Source: a virus
Length of the DNA stretch: 64,000 nucleotides
Strand: one strand, 5' to 3'
IMG/VR virus record: IMGVR_UViG_3300041405_000299
Span: 108,105-172,104 of that record
The notes below the pieces were generated by a model. The model had not been told where the DNA came from and made no database searches. It worked only from the letters and a program-made list of their open reading frames with translations. The translations under genes were made by a program, and so were the position numbers. Shown here piece after piece: positions 16,293 through 23,104 of this stretch; position 1 is the stretch's first letter, and every line of letters begins with the position of its first letter.

Positions 16293-17189
16293 ATGAGTCA
16301 GCAACAAGAACTGGACGAAGCGCTATCCCGTGTAGAGCTCGTTACGGATATTTCCCCAACGGGTTTCGGTGCGTGGTCCGTCTCCAAGTTAAAAACGTTG
16401 GAGAAGTGTCCTCTACAATTTTTACTTCAGTATGGCGTTAAGCTGCGTGTTCTCGGCGAAGAGAACCCGGATGATGTCCTGCTGCGTAACACCGGCACCG
16501 CCTTGCACCGCATGCTTGAACTGATGTTCGAAGGTCATTCATTTGACGAAGCCGAAGCCGTCAGCAAGACCGAAAACTTAGCGGCAGTCACTGAAGAACG
16601 CTGGTGGTTCGTTGAAAAGCACTACCCGAACCTCAAAGCTTTCCGTAATCGCATGGGCGTGTTCGAAGAGAATCACCCGATCGAAGATATCGTTCCGGAG
16701 CTGAAGCTCGCGATTACCCGCGACTACAAGCCTACCGGTTTCTTTGATAAAGACGCGTACTTCCGGGGTGTGATCGATATGCCGATTCACCTGCAGAACA
16801 ATGACGCCGTGGTCATTGACCATAAGCGTGGTGGCTCTCCGGCCTACGGGTTGAAGTATCACCAGGCTCAGCTTTCGACGTATCACTTGCTGTACCACTT
16901 CGGGCACCGTCCGGTTCGTGGTATTCAGTCAGGGATTCACTTCATGGAAGCCGGTGCGGTGGTCATGGGGAACTACGTGAAGGCGAAGAACATCGAGGAT
17001 CTGCTCCCCTCTTGGTTAGACAACAAGATTGAGACGGCAGTTAAGACGGTAGTTGAAGCCGAAGAATTCTTCCCCATCAAGGGAACGGCGTGTACGTACT
17101 GTGATTTCAAACCGCTTTGCAAGAACGGGAAGCGGAACACGTGCGGTTCGCTCCAAGACATTAGGGTCGCTTCCAAGAAGCTATTCTAA
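16293..17189 (+). CDS. PD-(D/E)XK nuclease, RecB/AddB type with Fe-S cysteines
   Basis: Encodes 298 residues. Motifs: His 72 in GTALHRMLELMFEG, the active-site pair in VVIDHKRGG (Asp 176, Lys 178), and the RecB-family motif IV QAQLSTYHLLY. One N-terminal cysteine (39, LEKCPLQ) and three C-terminal ones (267, 270, 276 in CTYCDFKPLC) match the 4Fe-4S arrangement of AddB/Cas4-like nucleases. Likely a 5'-3' or end-processing exonuclease in recombination-dependent replication. CAGGAGA ribosome site. Converges with the fibre operon over a shared terminator. Confidence 0.85.
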   Translation: MSQQQELDEALSRVELVTDISPTGFGAWSVSKLKTLEKCPLQFLLQYGVKLRVLGEENPDDVLLRNTGTALHRMLELMFEGHSFDEAEAVSKTENLAAVTEERWWFVEKHYPNLKAFRNRMGVFEENHPIEDIVPELKLAITRDYKPTGFFDKDAYFRGVIDMPIHLQNNDAVVIDHKRGGSPAYGLKYHQAQLSTYHLLYHFGHRPVRGIQSGIHFMEAGAVVMGNYVKAKNIEDLLPSWLDNKIETAVKTVVEAEEFFPIKGTACTYCDFKPLCKNGKRNTCGSLQDIRVASKKLF

Positions 17190-17194
17190 AAGAA

Positions 17195-17222
17195 AAACCC
17201 CGGTTCTCCCGGGGTTTCTTTT
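17195..17222. terminator. Bidirectional terminator
   Basis: Stem AACCCCGG / CCGGGGTT (17196-17216), T run on the plus side and A run (T run for the minus strand) on the other. Lies between the convergent nuclease gene and the minus-strand fibre gene. Confidence 0.85.
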
Positions 17223-18793
17223 TAGCTAGGATCTACAAGAGTCCAGGTAGTGGTGGCCGTAACGTTGCTTGGCAATCCACTAGTCAGTGACCACGAAGGT
17301 GTTGCCCCTCCGATTAGTTCCCAGGTACCGAAGCGATCAGTAGGTGCATCTGAGAATTCACAGTATGCAGTTAAGCGTACTGATTTCCCAGTTACGAAAA
17401 CTTCAACCCGAGCTTGATACATCTTACTAATCCCGTTAGTAGGCCCGTTCTGCAAGATTGCACCTACTTCCAAGAAGTATACACCCTTATCTGCGGTCAA
17501 AGGGTTCAATACTGCCGTAGTAAGTACTTGTTTAACAACCGGAAGCAACTCCCCGGCATTCTTCTCAGTTACGAGCTTGTAACTAACCCCTGCTTGCGAC
17601 ACGGTAGGATCTTGGCTGGATTGTAAGTGCAGTGGGGAAGATACTACTCCTACATCTACCGATGTTGTTGATGCGGCCAGTACGTTTACTGGAACGGCAT
17701 CTTCTGAAAGTTCTGCCATCAGTGCAACACCGCTTTTTAGAAGCAGAGAAGATACGCGTCCTTTGCTATCGAGCTTCAAGTAAGAAGACAGATCCGCAGC
17801 TTGAGGGATTTTCTCCCAAGTTGAATCTTTACGGAAGTACACCCCATCTAAATCATCCGGAAATGCCAAAGCACACAGAACATTCGAATCACCGCCTGTT
17901 GCCATGACGATAATCTTCCCTGAAGTTGATCCGGCCGGACGATCTGTCATGTTGGTCGTGATTGGGTTACCGTCGGCATCCAGGTCATCCCCCTGAGCGT
18001 AAGCATAAAAGCCAGATCCTTGAGCCGATTCTAACAGTGTGCCGGCAGTGATAAGCTGCGGTGTCATACCCAGACCGAAGTCATTGAGGAGAGGCATGTA
18101 TAGGTTCAGCTTGTTATCGACTTCGGTACGGGAGTAGCTATCCCCACCGGCAATAGTAAGGCCGTCGCCGGTTAAAGGTTGGCCGTTGATTTTGAATGAG
18201 CGAGGTACCACATCTTCAGTTTTCGGCGATCCGATATCTGCAGGAGTTAGCGTGATGTCACTATCCAGTGCAACGTTGTTGACCTTACGGGTGGTTGGGA
18301 CGTAGCCGTTCAGCTTGTTGTCCGTTTCCGTTTTGGTGTAAGCATTAACGTCTGAGGCACCAAGGGTAATATCAGCATCCAAAGGCTTCCCGTTAACCAT
18401 ACGGGTTTCCGGTACCAAGTCACTGACCTTATCGTCAACTTCCTGAGAACTGTACGCACCGATATCGCCTGCAGACAGGATGATGTCTCGGTCCAGCAGT
18501 TTACCGTTGACGTGAACCGGATTGTAACCGGTACTGGCCACTGCATTGATCTTCTGGTCGATGGTTTCCTTATCGTAAGTGTTAAGGTCGTCCACCGTCA
18601 GCAGAATATCTTCGTTCAGTGGCAGGTTGTTGATAGTACGACCAACTGGAACCCGCGTCTCGAGTAACTCAGCGGTGCTCTTCGCCTGGCCGGCCGCGTC
18701 GTTAGCGACTTCGGTAACCTGGTTCAGGTCGTCTTTGAGGGCCACATCTGGACGGGTTACACCGCCAGAACCCACTTGAGTTAAGTTGCTCAA
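17222..18793 (-). CDS. Tail fibre/appendage protein with repeated units (fibre 5)
   Basis: Encodes 523 residues. Residues about 45-230 hold five to six degenerate units of about 38 residues with the pattern R-x-N-x-x-P-L-x-x-D-I-x-L-x-x-x-D-x-x-x-Y (for example RTINNLPLNEDILLTVDD and RMVNGKPLDADITLGASD), typical of trimeric phage fibre shafts. The C-terminal 300 residues lack the repeat and probably form the receptor-binding tip. Translation starts at TTG 18793 (MSNLTQVGSGG): GGAG lies at correct spacing and the resulting N-terminus aligns with the other fibre proteins of this cassette. Last gene of the minus-strand operon 17222-22542. Confidence 0.82.
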   Translation of the reverse strand: MSNLTQVGSGGVTRPDVALKDDLNQVTEVANDAAGQAKSTAELLETRVPVGRTINNLPLNEDILLTVDDLNTYDKETIDQKINAVASTGYNPVHVNGKLLDRDIILSAGDIGAYSSQEVDDKVSDLVPETRMVNGKPLDADITLGASDVNAYTKTETDNKLNGYVPTTRKVNNVALDSDITLTPADIGSPKTEDVVPRSFKINGQPLTGDGLTIAGGDSYSRTEVDNKLNLYMPLLNDFGLGMTPQLITAGTLLESAQGSGFYAYAQGDDLDADGNPITTNMTDRPAGSTSGKIIVMATGGDSNVLCALAFPDDLDGVYFRKDSTWEKIPQAADLSSYLKLDSKGRVSSLLLKSGVALMAELSEDAVPVNVLAASTTSVDVGVVSSPLHLQSSQDPTVSQAGVSYKLVTEKNAGELLPVVKQVLTTAVLNPLTADKGVYFLEVGAILQNGPTNGISKMYQARVEVFVTGKSVRLTAYCEFSDAPTDRFGTWELIGGATPSWSLTSGLPSNVTATTTWTLVDPS

Positions 18794-18846
18794 TGTTTTC
18801 TCCAAATATCTGTTGTCTCACCCTGAGGGGTGACAATCTGGCCGGA

Positions 18847-19413
18847 TTACTCCGGCCAAGTCTTATTGACGAATCCGTTCTGTATTGCTTGTGCCATCAA
18901 CCACTCCGAAACACTCGGCAGGGGGACCATGGGCCACCCTGGAGTCTTTGGCCAGGCCTTCATCGCCACACGGGTCTTGGCAGCTTCCCGGCGTTGATCC
19001 TCGGAGATTAGCTCGTCGTTGATGGAGTAATCGATAACCATCAGCGGATCTGTAGCCTTCAAGAACGCGTTGCGTAAAGCCCGAGCCTCAATGTCATACT
19101 GCGAGAGGAGGCGAGAGACAAGACCATCTTGATATACCCACTTCTTACTAGGATCGATAGAGATATGTGAAGGGACCATGTCCGCGTCCATCTCAACGAC
19201 GCTCAAACCCTCTGGGGTAAAAACTGAGGGGTTAAACGTTGCTACCGAAATCTGACCTTCTGCTTCTGGATCGTAAAACACTTTGATGGTGCCTTCTTGG
19301 AACTCATCTTGCATTTTATACCAGTCTCGCCCTTGATCATCTTGAAGATAGACCACGTTGCCTAACCAGGGGTCTTCAGGGGTATACGTTCGAATGTTCT
19401 TCATGTGTAGCAT
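18847..19413 (-). CDS. Putative tail fibre assembly protein
   Basis: Encodes 188 residues. It sits between two fibre genes. An N-terminal part beginning MLHMKNIRTYTPED and a C-terminal region containing DYSINDELISEDQRREAAKTR recall fibre-assembly proteins that end in helical segments; the terminal WLMAQAIQNGFVNKTWP is amphipathic. Family assignment rests on position and general pattern, not on a strong motif. AAGG precedes ATG 19413. Would chaperone trimerisation or attachment of the neighbouring fibre tip. Confidence 0.5.
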   Translation of the reverse strand: MLHMKNIRTYTPEDPWLGNVVYLQDDQGRDWYKMQDEFQEGTIKVFYDPEAEGQISVATFNPSVFTPEGLSVVEMDADMVPSHISIDPSKKWVYQDGLVSRLLSQYDIEARALRNAFLKATDPLMVIDYSINDELISEDQRREAAKTRVAMKAWPKTPGWPMVPLPSVSEWLMAQAIQNGFVNKTWPE

Positions 19414-19422
19414 GGCAGTACC

Positions 19423-20673
19423 TTAACCGTTAGTGTATGGAACCAGGGCCCACGTTCCGTTACGATAAATCTGTAAAGGACGCAGTACAACCCAATAGTT
19501 TGAACCACCGTAGTCCGCCCAAGACGTCATCACCCCACCACTCATACGTTCTGCCGCCCGACGTTCTTTGAACGTCTGTTGTGCACCCAAACGAACATTC
19601 GTTGAGTTAGCATTGATCAATGCGTTGATCTCAGCAGCGGTGTATGTCCCAATCAAACCGGGAGTAATGTTAATGTCACCGGTCAGAGGTAGTCCGTTGA
19701 TACGACGGCTTAGTGGAACACGGTTGTTCGCATTGTTGTTCGCATTGATCGCCGTGTCATAGGCCACTTTAACGGCGTTCGCCGAGCCTGCGTTGACCTG
19801 ATCTGTGCTAGAGATAGAGTCTAACACTTTCGTTAAGCCATCAACAGTGCCCGATGCATGAGGGATATCACGAAGCTCAATCTTCTTCTTCCAGCCAGAG
19901 AAAGAACCTGCGTTGATCGCCGCAGTAAACAGTGAGCCATCCTGCATGATTGCCGTCAGGGACTTGTAATTCAGAATCTCGTGAGCTGTACAGATGATTT
20001 CACCCCAAGCAGCGCTCGGCGGGCTGTTAATGTACTGGTCACTGCCATCGATGTGATACACGCCGAACTTCTTGTCCTTAAAGAAAGCAACCAGATCGGT
20101 ACCGTGAGCGATAGTGATCGACTTAGCACCGATACCGAAGGTATCCAAGAGGTTTTGCACGCGAAGAGAAGTCATCGCACGGGTGTTTTCCGTCCCGGTG
20201 ATAGCTTCTGCCGGCGAGGCAATCTCGATGAAACCTTTGTCGGTCTCCAGGGCATACGGATGGTCACGGGTCTTTTCGTGTTCCGAAATAGCACTTTCAA
20301 TTGCTGAATCAACATCTTCGGGACGCGAGAAGGTCACCCAACCGCGGAACACGTCACCGTAAATCTCTGCGATCCACAGGTTGTTGCCATGGCTTGAAGC
20401 AATAACGGCACGGTTACCCGGTACGCCGGCTGAAACGACGGTGTAATAAACCTTATCGGGGATAGGGCCACCGGTTGAACCAGAGATCGACGCATCATCA
20501 TAGTAGAAACCACCGGAACAACGTCCGAGGAATTTCTGCAGGTCTGTACCCGCCGGAATCGTAACAGCCTTACCGCCTGTACCGTATCGGTCGAGCAAGT
20601 TCTGGGCTTCGTCTTCAGTGAGGATGTCTGGGTGCTTGACACCACCTTTCCCCACTACGGTTAATTCATTCAT
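19423..20673 (-). CDS. Tail fibre/appendage protein (fibre 4)
   Basis: Encodes 416 residues. N-terminus MNELTVVGKGGVKHPDI aligns with the other cassette members. Two related segments (LLDRYGTGGKAVTIPAGTDL and a second one with FGIGAKSITIAHGTDL) are about 160 residues apart, an internal duplication. One shaft unit is present (RRINGLPLTGDINITPGLIG), followed by a short C-terminal tip beginning TAAEINALINANSTN. AGGAGA ribosome site. Virion surface protein; host-range role inferred. Confidence 0.78.
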   Translation of the reverse strand: MNELTVVGKGGVKHPDILTEDEAQNLLDRYGTGGKAVTIPAGTDLQKFLGRCSGGFYYDDASISGSTGGPIPDKVYYTVVSAGVPGNRAVIASSHGNNLWIAEIYGDVFRGWVTFSRPEDVDSAIESAISEHEKTRDHPYALETDKGFIEIASPAEAITGTENTRAMTSLRVQNLLDTFGIGAKSITIAHGTDLVAFFKDKKFGVYHIDGSDQYINSPPSAAWGEIICTAHEILNYKSLTAIMQDGSLFTAAINAGSFSGWKKKIELRDIPHASGTVDGLTKVLDSISSTDQVNAGSANAVKVAYDTAINANNNANNRVPLSRRINGLPLTGDINITPGLIGTYTAAEINALINANSTNVRLGAQQTFKERRAAERMSGGVMTSWADYGGSNYWVVLRPLQIYRNGTWALVPYTNG

Positions 20674-20699
20674 GGTATTCTCCTGTAATAGCCGTTATT

Positions 20700-21302
20700 T
20701 TACGAGAACGGGACGACTTGGGTAGTGCCATCTTGGAGGATAGCATGCACGGGACGGTACACTCCGGACCACGTTTTGGCGACCGGATCGTACTTCACAT
20801 TAACGAGGACGCGACCGCTACCGATCTCATTGCCACCCGTCGGATGTTCTTCCACCGGGCCCATCACCATAGCTTTCGCCGGAGTTGGCAGAGTGGAGAA
20901 TTTCGCTCGAACGGTCGCAGCGTCATACATGTTAAAGTCAGCTACGGTGAACGTCACGTCCGACGTCAGAGGTTTGCCGTTGATCTTCAGGTTCGGGGAA
21001 GCTTTGGTCTGAGCCAGCAGCTTCTTGATGATCCAGATACTCGGGGCGCCCTGTTGGGAAATACTGTCCGCTACCGATTCCACGTTGGAAATACCACTGA
21101 CACCGATGGCGGCGTCGACTTGTACTGGCTCGTCGATGTTTTCCCATGGAACCTTCTCGTCAATACCCATTTTGTTGGCCAGCTCGGCCATCAGTTCGTC
21201 GATCTTGTCAGACTTAACCGGGATGTCCGCCCGCATGTCCGAGACGTCTTGAGACGTCAAAAAGGAAGGATCGACTGCACCTTCCGTAATGTTGGTAATC
21301 AT
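20700..21302 (-). CDS. Short fibre-like protein (fibre 3)
   Basis: Encodes 200 residues from ATG 21302 (MITNITEGAVDPSFL) with GGAGAAC upstream, overlapping the stop of the previous gene by 4 nt (ATGA). Contains one shaft-type unit LKINGKPLTSDVTFTVADF in the second half and a C-terminal beta segment ending in LQDGTTQVVPFS. Like the next two genes it appears to be a connector-length fibre with the same anchor and a single repeat. Confidence 0.7.
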   Translation of the reverse strand: MITNITEGAVDPSFLTSQDVSDMRADIPVKSDKIDELMAELANKMGIDEKVPWENIDEPVQVDAAIGVSGISNVESVADSISQQGAPSIWIIKKLLAQTKASPNLKINGKPLTSDVTFTVADFNMYDAATVRAKFSTLPTPAKAMVMGPVEEHPTGGNEIGSGRVLVNVKYDPVAKTWSGVYRPVHAILQDGTTQVVPFS

Positions 21303-21901
21303 GCTGTTCTCCGAATGTTGATCCACTTCAGTGTACCATCCTTCTGACGGACCTGGAACTGAAGCGGACGTGACCAGACCGGTTGTCCCGGGCCGTCGAA
21401 GGACGTGATGTAATTCACCAATGGGACTTTGTCCAGCGAGGATTGCACAGCCGGACCGAGGCGGACGGCTTTCACTTTGGCTCCCAGTGCTGCGAGTGCA
21501 TCCGTTGCAGCTTTATCAAAGGATAGAATATCTCGAGCATCCAGCGTGATGTCTTGGTGCATTCCTAAACCATTGACCATCCGATCGACCGGTACGAAAC
21601 CCCACCCGTTAGCGTTTTCCGCCCAAAGTGACGCCAAGGTTGCCCCTTTCGTCTTATCCGTTGAGACGTCATTGGTGAGGGTGACTACGCCAGGCTGCGT
21701 TAAGCTTGCAACCGGTTTGTTCACAATGTTCCCCCACTTGATGTGACCCCCTTTATCCGACAGGGTCTCCACACTGACGTCAACGTGTTCAATCGCCACT
21801 TGGATCGAGTCCAAACGGGTGTAGTACTGCCCGATATCACTCTTTAAAGCGAGAGGGCGGGGGCTTTCCATCCCTCCGAGGTTCACTAACGTTGCTGTCA
21901 T
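21299..21901 (-). CDS. Short fibre-like protein (fibre 2)
   Basis: Encodes 200 residues from ATG 21901 (MTATLVNLGGMESPRPL). Anchor region resembles the other members; repeat unit MVNGLGMHQDITLDARDILS lies near the middle; the C-terminus (RPLQFQVRQKDGTLKW) resembles that of fibre 3. Both ends overlap neighbouring genes by ATGA, so expression is coupled. Confidence 0.7.
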   Translation of the reverse strand: MTATLVNLGGMESPRPLALKSDIGQYYTRLDSIQVAIEHVDVSVETLSDKGGHIKWGNIVNKPVASLTQPGVVTLTNDVSTDKTKGATLASLWAENANGWGFVPVDRMVNGLGMHQDITLDARDILSFDKAATDALAALGAKVKAVRLGPAVQSSLDKVPLVNYITSFDGPGQPVWSRPLQFQVRQKDGTLKWINIRRTA

Positions 21902-22542
21902 TGTACTTTCCACTCCCCGTCGACGAGGACTTTGAAGGTTTTATACTCGGCGGTAACGCTCGAGTTACTGATCGCGGTGATCCGCGTTAACGGCTTAGTG
22001 TCGTCGTTTGTAGCCGTTGGGTCAAACGTTGCTTTCGTTAAGACGTAGGCATAGTCAGTTCCCGGCAGTTCCTTCGGCAGGCGATGGGCTTCCTGAAGTT
22101 CCAGAATAGTCTCAGCAGAGAGTCCGCCGACGTCCGGTCCATAAATCCAAATGTCCTTGCGAAGATCTTTTCCTTGCACTAAACGACGAGCCGTTAACGC
22201 GTCAGCGAAGTACTCCCTAACCTGCCGAACCGCGTCGGGCGTGGCCGCGAGTAAATGGTCGGCGTCGGTAATCGGCCCGGTGGGCTCACCGTATTGGAGC
22301 AATCCCGGTACCGGATCGACACCCCAAGGGATACCTTTGGCGTCGTTAATCGCGTACGGCACTTCCACGCCGGCCCATGGCCACGAGGTTTGCTGGTACA
22401 GCTTGTTGTTGAAAGTTTCGAGCAAAAGGCTTACCTTATGCTCCAGTTCGACGATGTCTGCATCCATCACTGGGAGTTCGTCAGTTCGGACGAGACCCGG
22501 CGAAGTAAACATTCCGTCGGAGATAACAGTCAAATCACTCAT
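21898..22542 (-). CDS. Short fibre-like protein (fibre 1)
   Basis: Encodes 214 residues from ATG 22542 (MSDLTVISDGMFTSPGL) with AGGAGA upstream. Shares the anchor, a central helical segment and the repeat-like RLVQGKDLRKDIWIYGPDVG, and ends in SSVTAEYKTFKVLVDGEWK. First gene of the appendage operon. The 1-2-3 series of about 200 residues each suggests a multi-part fibre or baseplate appendage built from related chains. Confidence 0.7.
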   Translation of the reverse strand: MSDLTVISDGMFTSPGLVRTDELPVMDADIVELEHKVSLLLETFNNKLYQQTSWPWAGVEVPYAINDAKGIPWGVDPVPGLLQYGEPTGPITDADHLLAATPDAVRQVREYFADALTARRLVQGKDLRKDIWIYGPDVGGLSAETILELQEAHRLPKELPGTDYAYVLTKATFDPTATNDDTKPLTRITAISNSSVTAEYKTFKVLVDGEWKVQ

Positions 22543-22569
22543 TATGGTCTCCTGAATCCACATATCGGT

Positions 22570-22576
22570 ATTTTAA
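22570..22576 (-). promoter_or_regulatory. Candidate late promoter core upstream of the fibre operon
   Basis: TTAAAAT on the minus strand, 28 nt upstream of ATG 22542. See the similar element before the portal. Tentative. Confidence 0.25.
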
Positions 22577-22592
22577 GGTATAAGAATTTCAG
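22577..22592 (+). promoter_or_regulatory. Phage promoter motif GGTATAAG
   Basis: GGTATAAG-AATTTCAG, 35 nt before the RNase H start; the TGTA half is not recognisable. Divergent from the fibre operon. Confidence 0.55.
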
Positions 22593-22618
22593 AGACCATA
22601 CAAACCATTCGAGGCACT

Positions 22619-23104
22619 ATGGACGATATTATTGAGCAGCTCGGGTATTTGAAACATGACGTGCCTTCCCATCTGACTATCTATACAGATGGTGCCTGTA
22701 AGGGCAATCCCGGCCCGGGCGGCTGGGGAGTACATCTGCAGGAACTCAATTGGGGTATCTGCGGAGGCGAAATCCTCACGACGAATAACATCATGGAAAT
22801 GAAGGCGATGCTTCGAGCATTGCAACTCATCGACATGACCGGCGTGACCGCCGACATCTATTTGGATTCAAATTTGGTACTGAAGGGCTTGAAGGAATGG
22901 TTGCCGGGTTGGCGGGCACGAAACTTCAAGAATGTAAAAAATCTTGATCTGTGGCAGCAAATCATCCCTCTTTATGATAAACTGGGTTCCAAAATCAGTC
23001 TCCATAAGGTAAAGGGTCATAGTAATGATCCTGGTAATGATGCCGCAGACGCATTAGCAAACAAGGGCGTGAAAGAATGTTTAATGAAATCAAAAACCGT
23101 GTAA
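22619..23104 (+). CDS. rnhA: Ribonuclease HI
   Basis: Encodes 161 residues. Complete catalytic set: Asp 24 in IYTDGACKGNPGPGGWG, Glu 60 in NNIMEMKAMLRAL, Asp 83 in IYLDSNLVLKGL and Asp 141 in GNDAADALAN, plus His 134 of KGH. It removes RNA from RNA-DNA hybrids, here most likely primers or R-loops of phage replication. GAGG ribosome site. Its end overlaps the primase-helicase start by 28 nt, so the two are translationally coupled. Confidence 0.95.
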   Translation: MDDIIEQLGYLKHDVPSHLTIYTDGACKGNPGPGGWGVHLQELNWGICGGEILTTNNIMEMKAMLRALQLIDMTGVTADIYLDSNLVLKGLKEWLPGWRARNFKNVKNLDLWQQIIPLYDKLGSKISLHKVKGHSNDPGNDAADALANKGVKECLMKSKTV

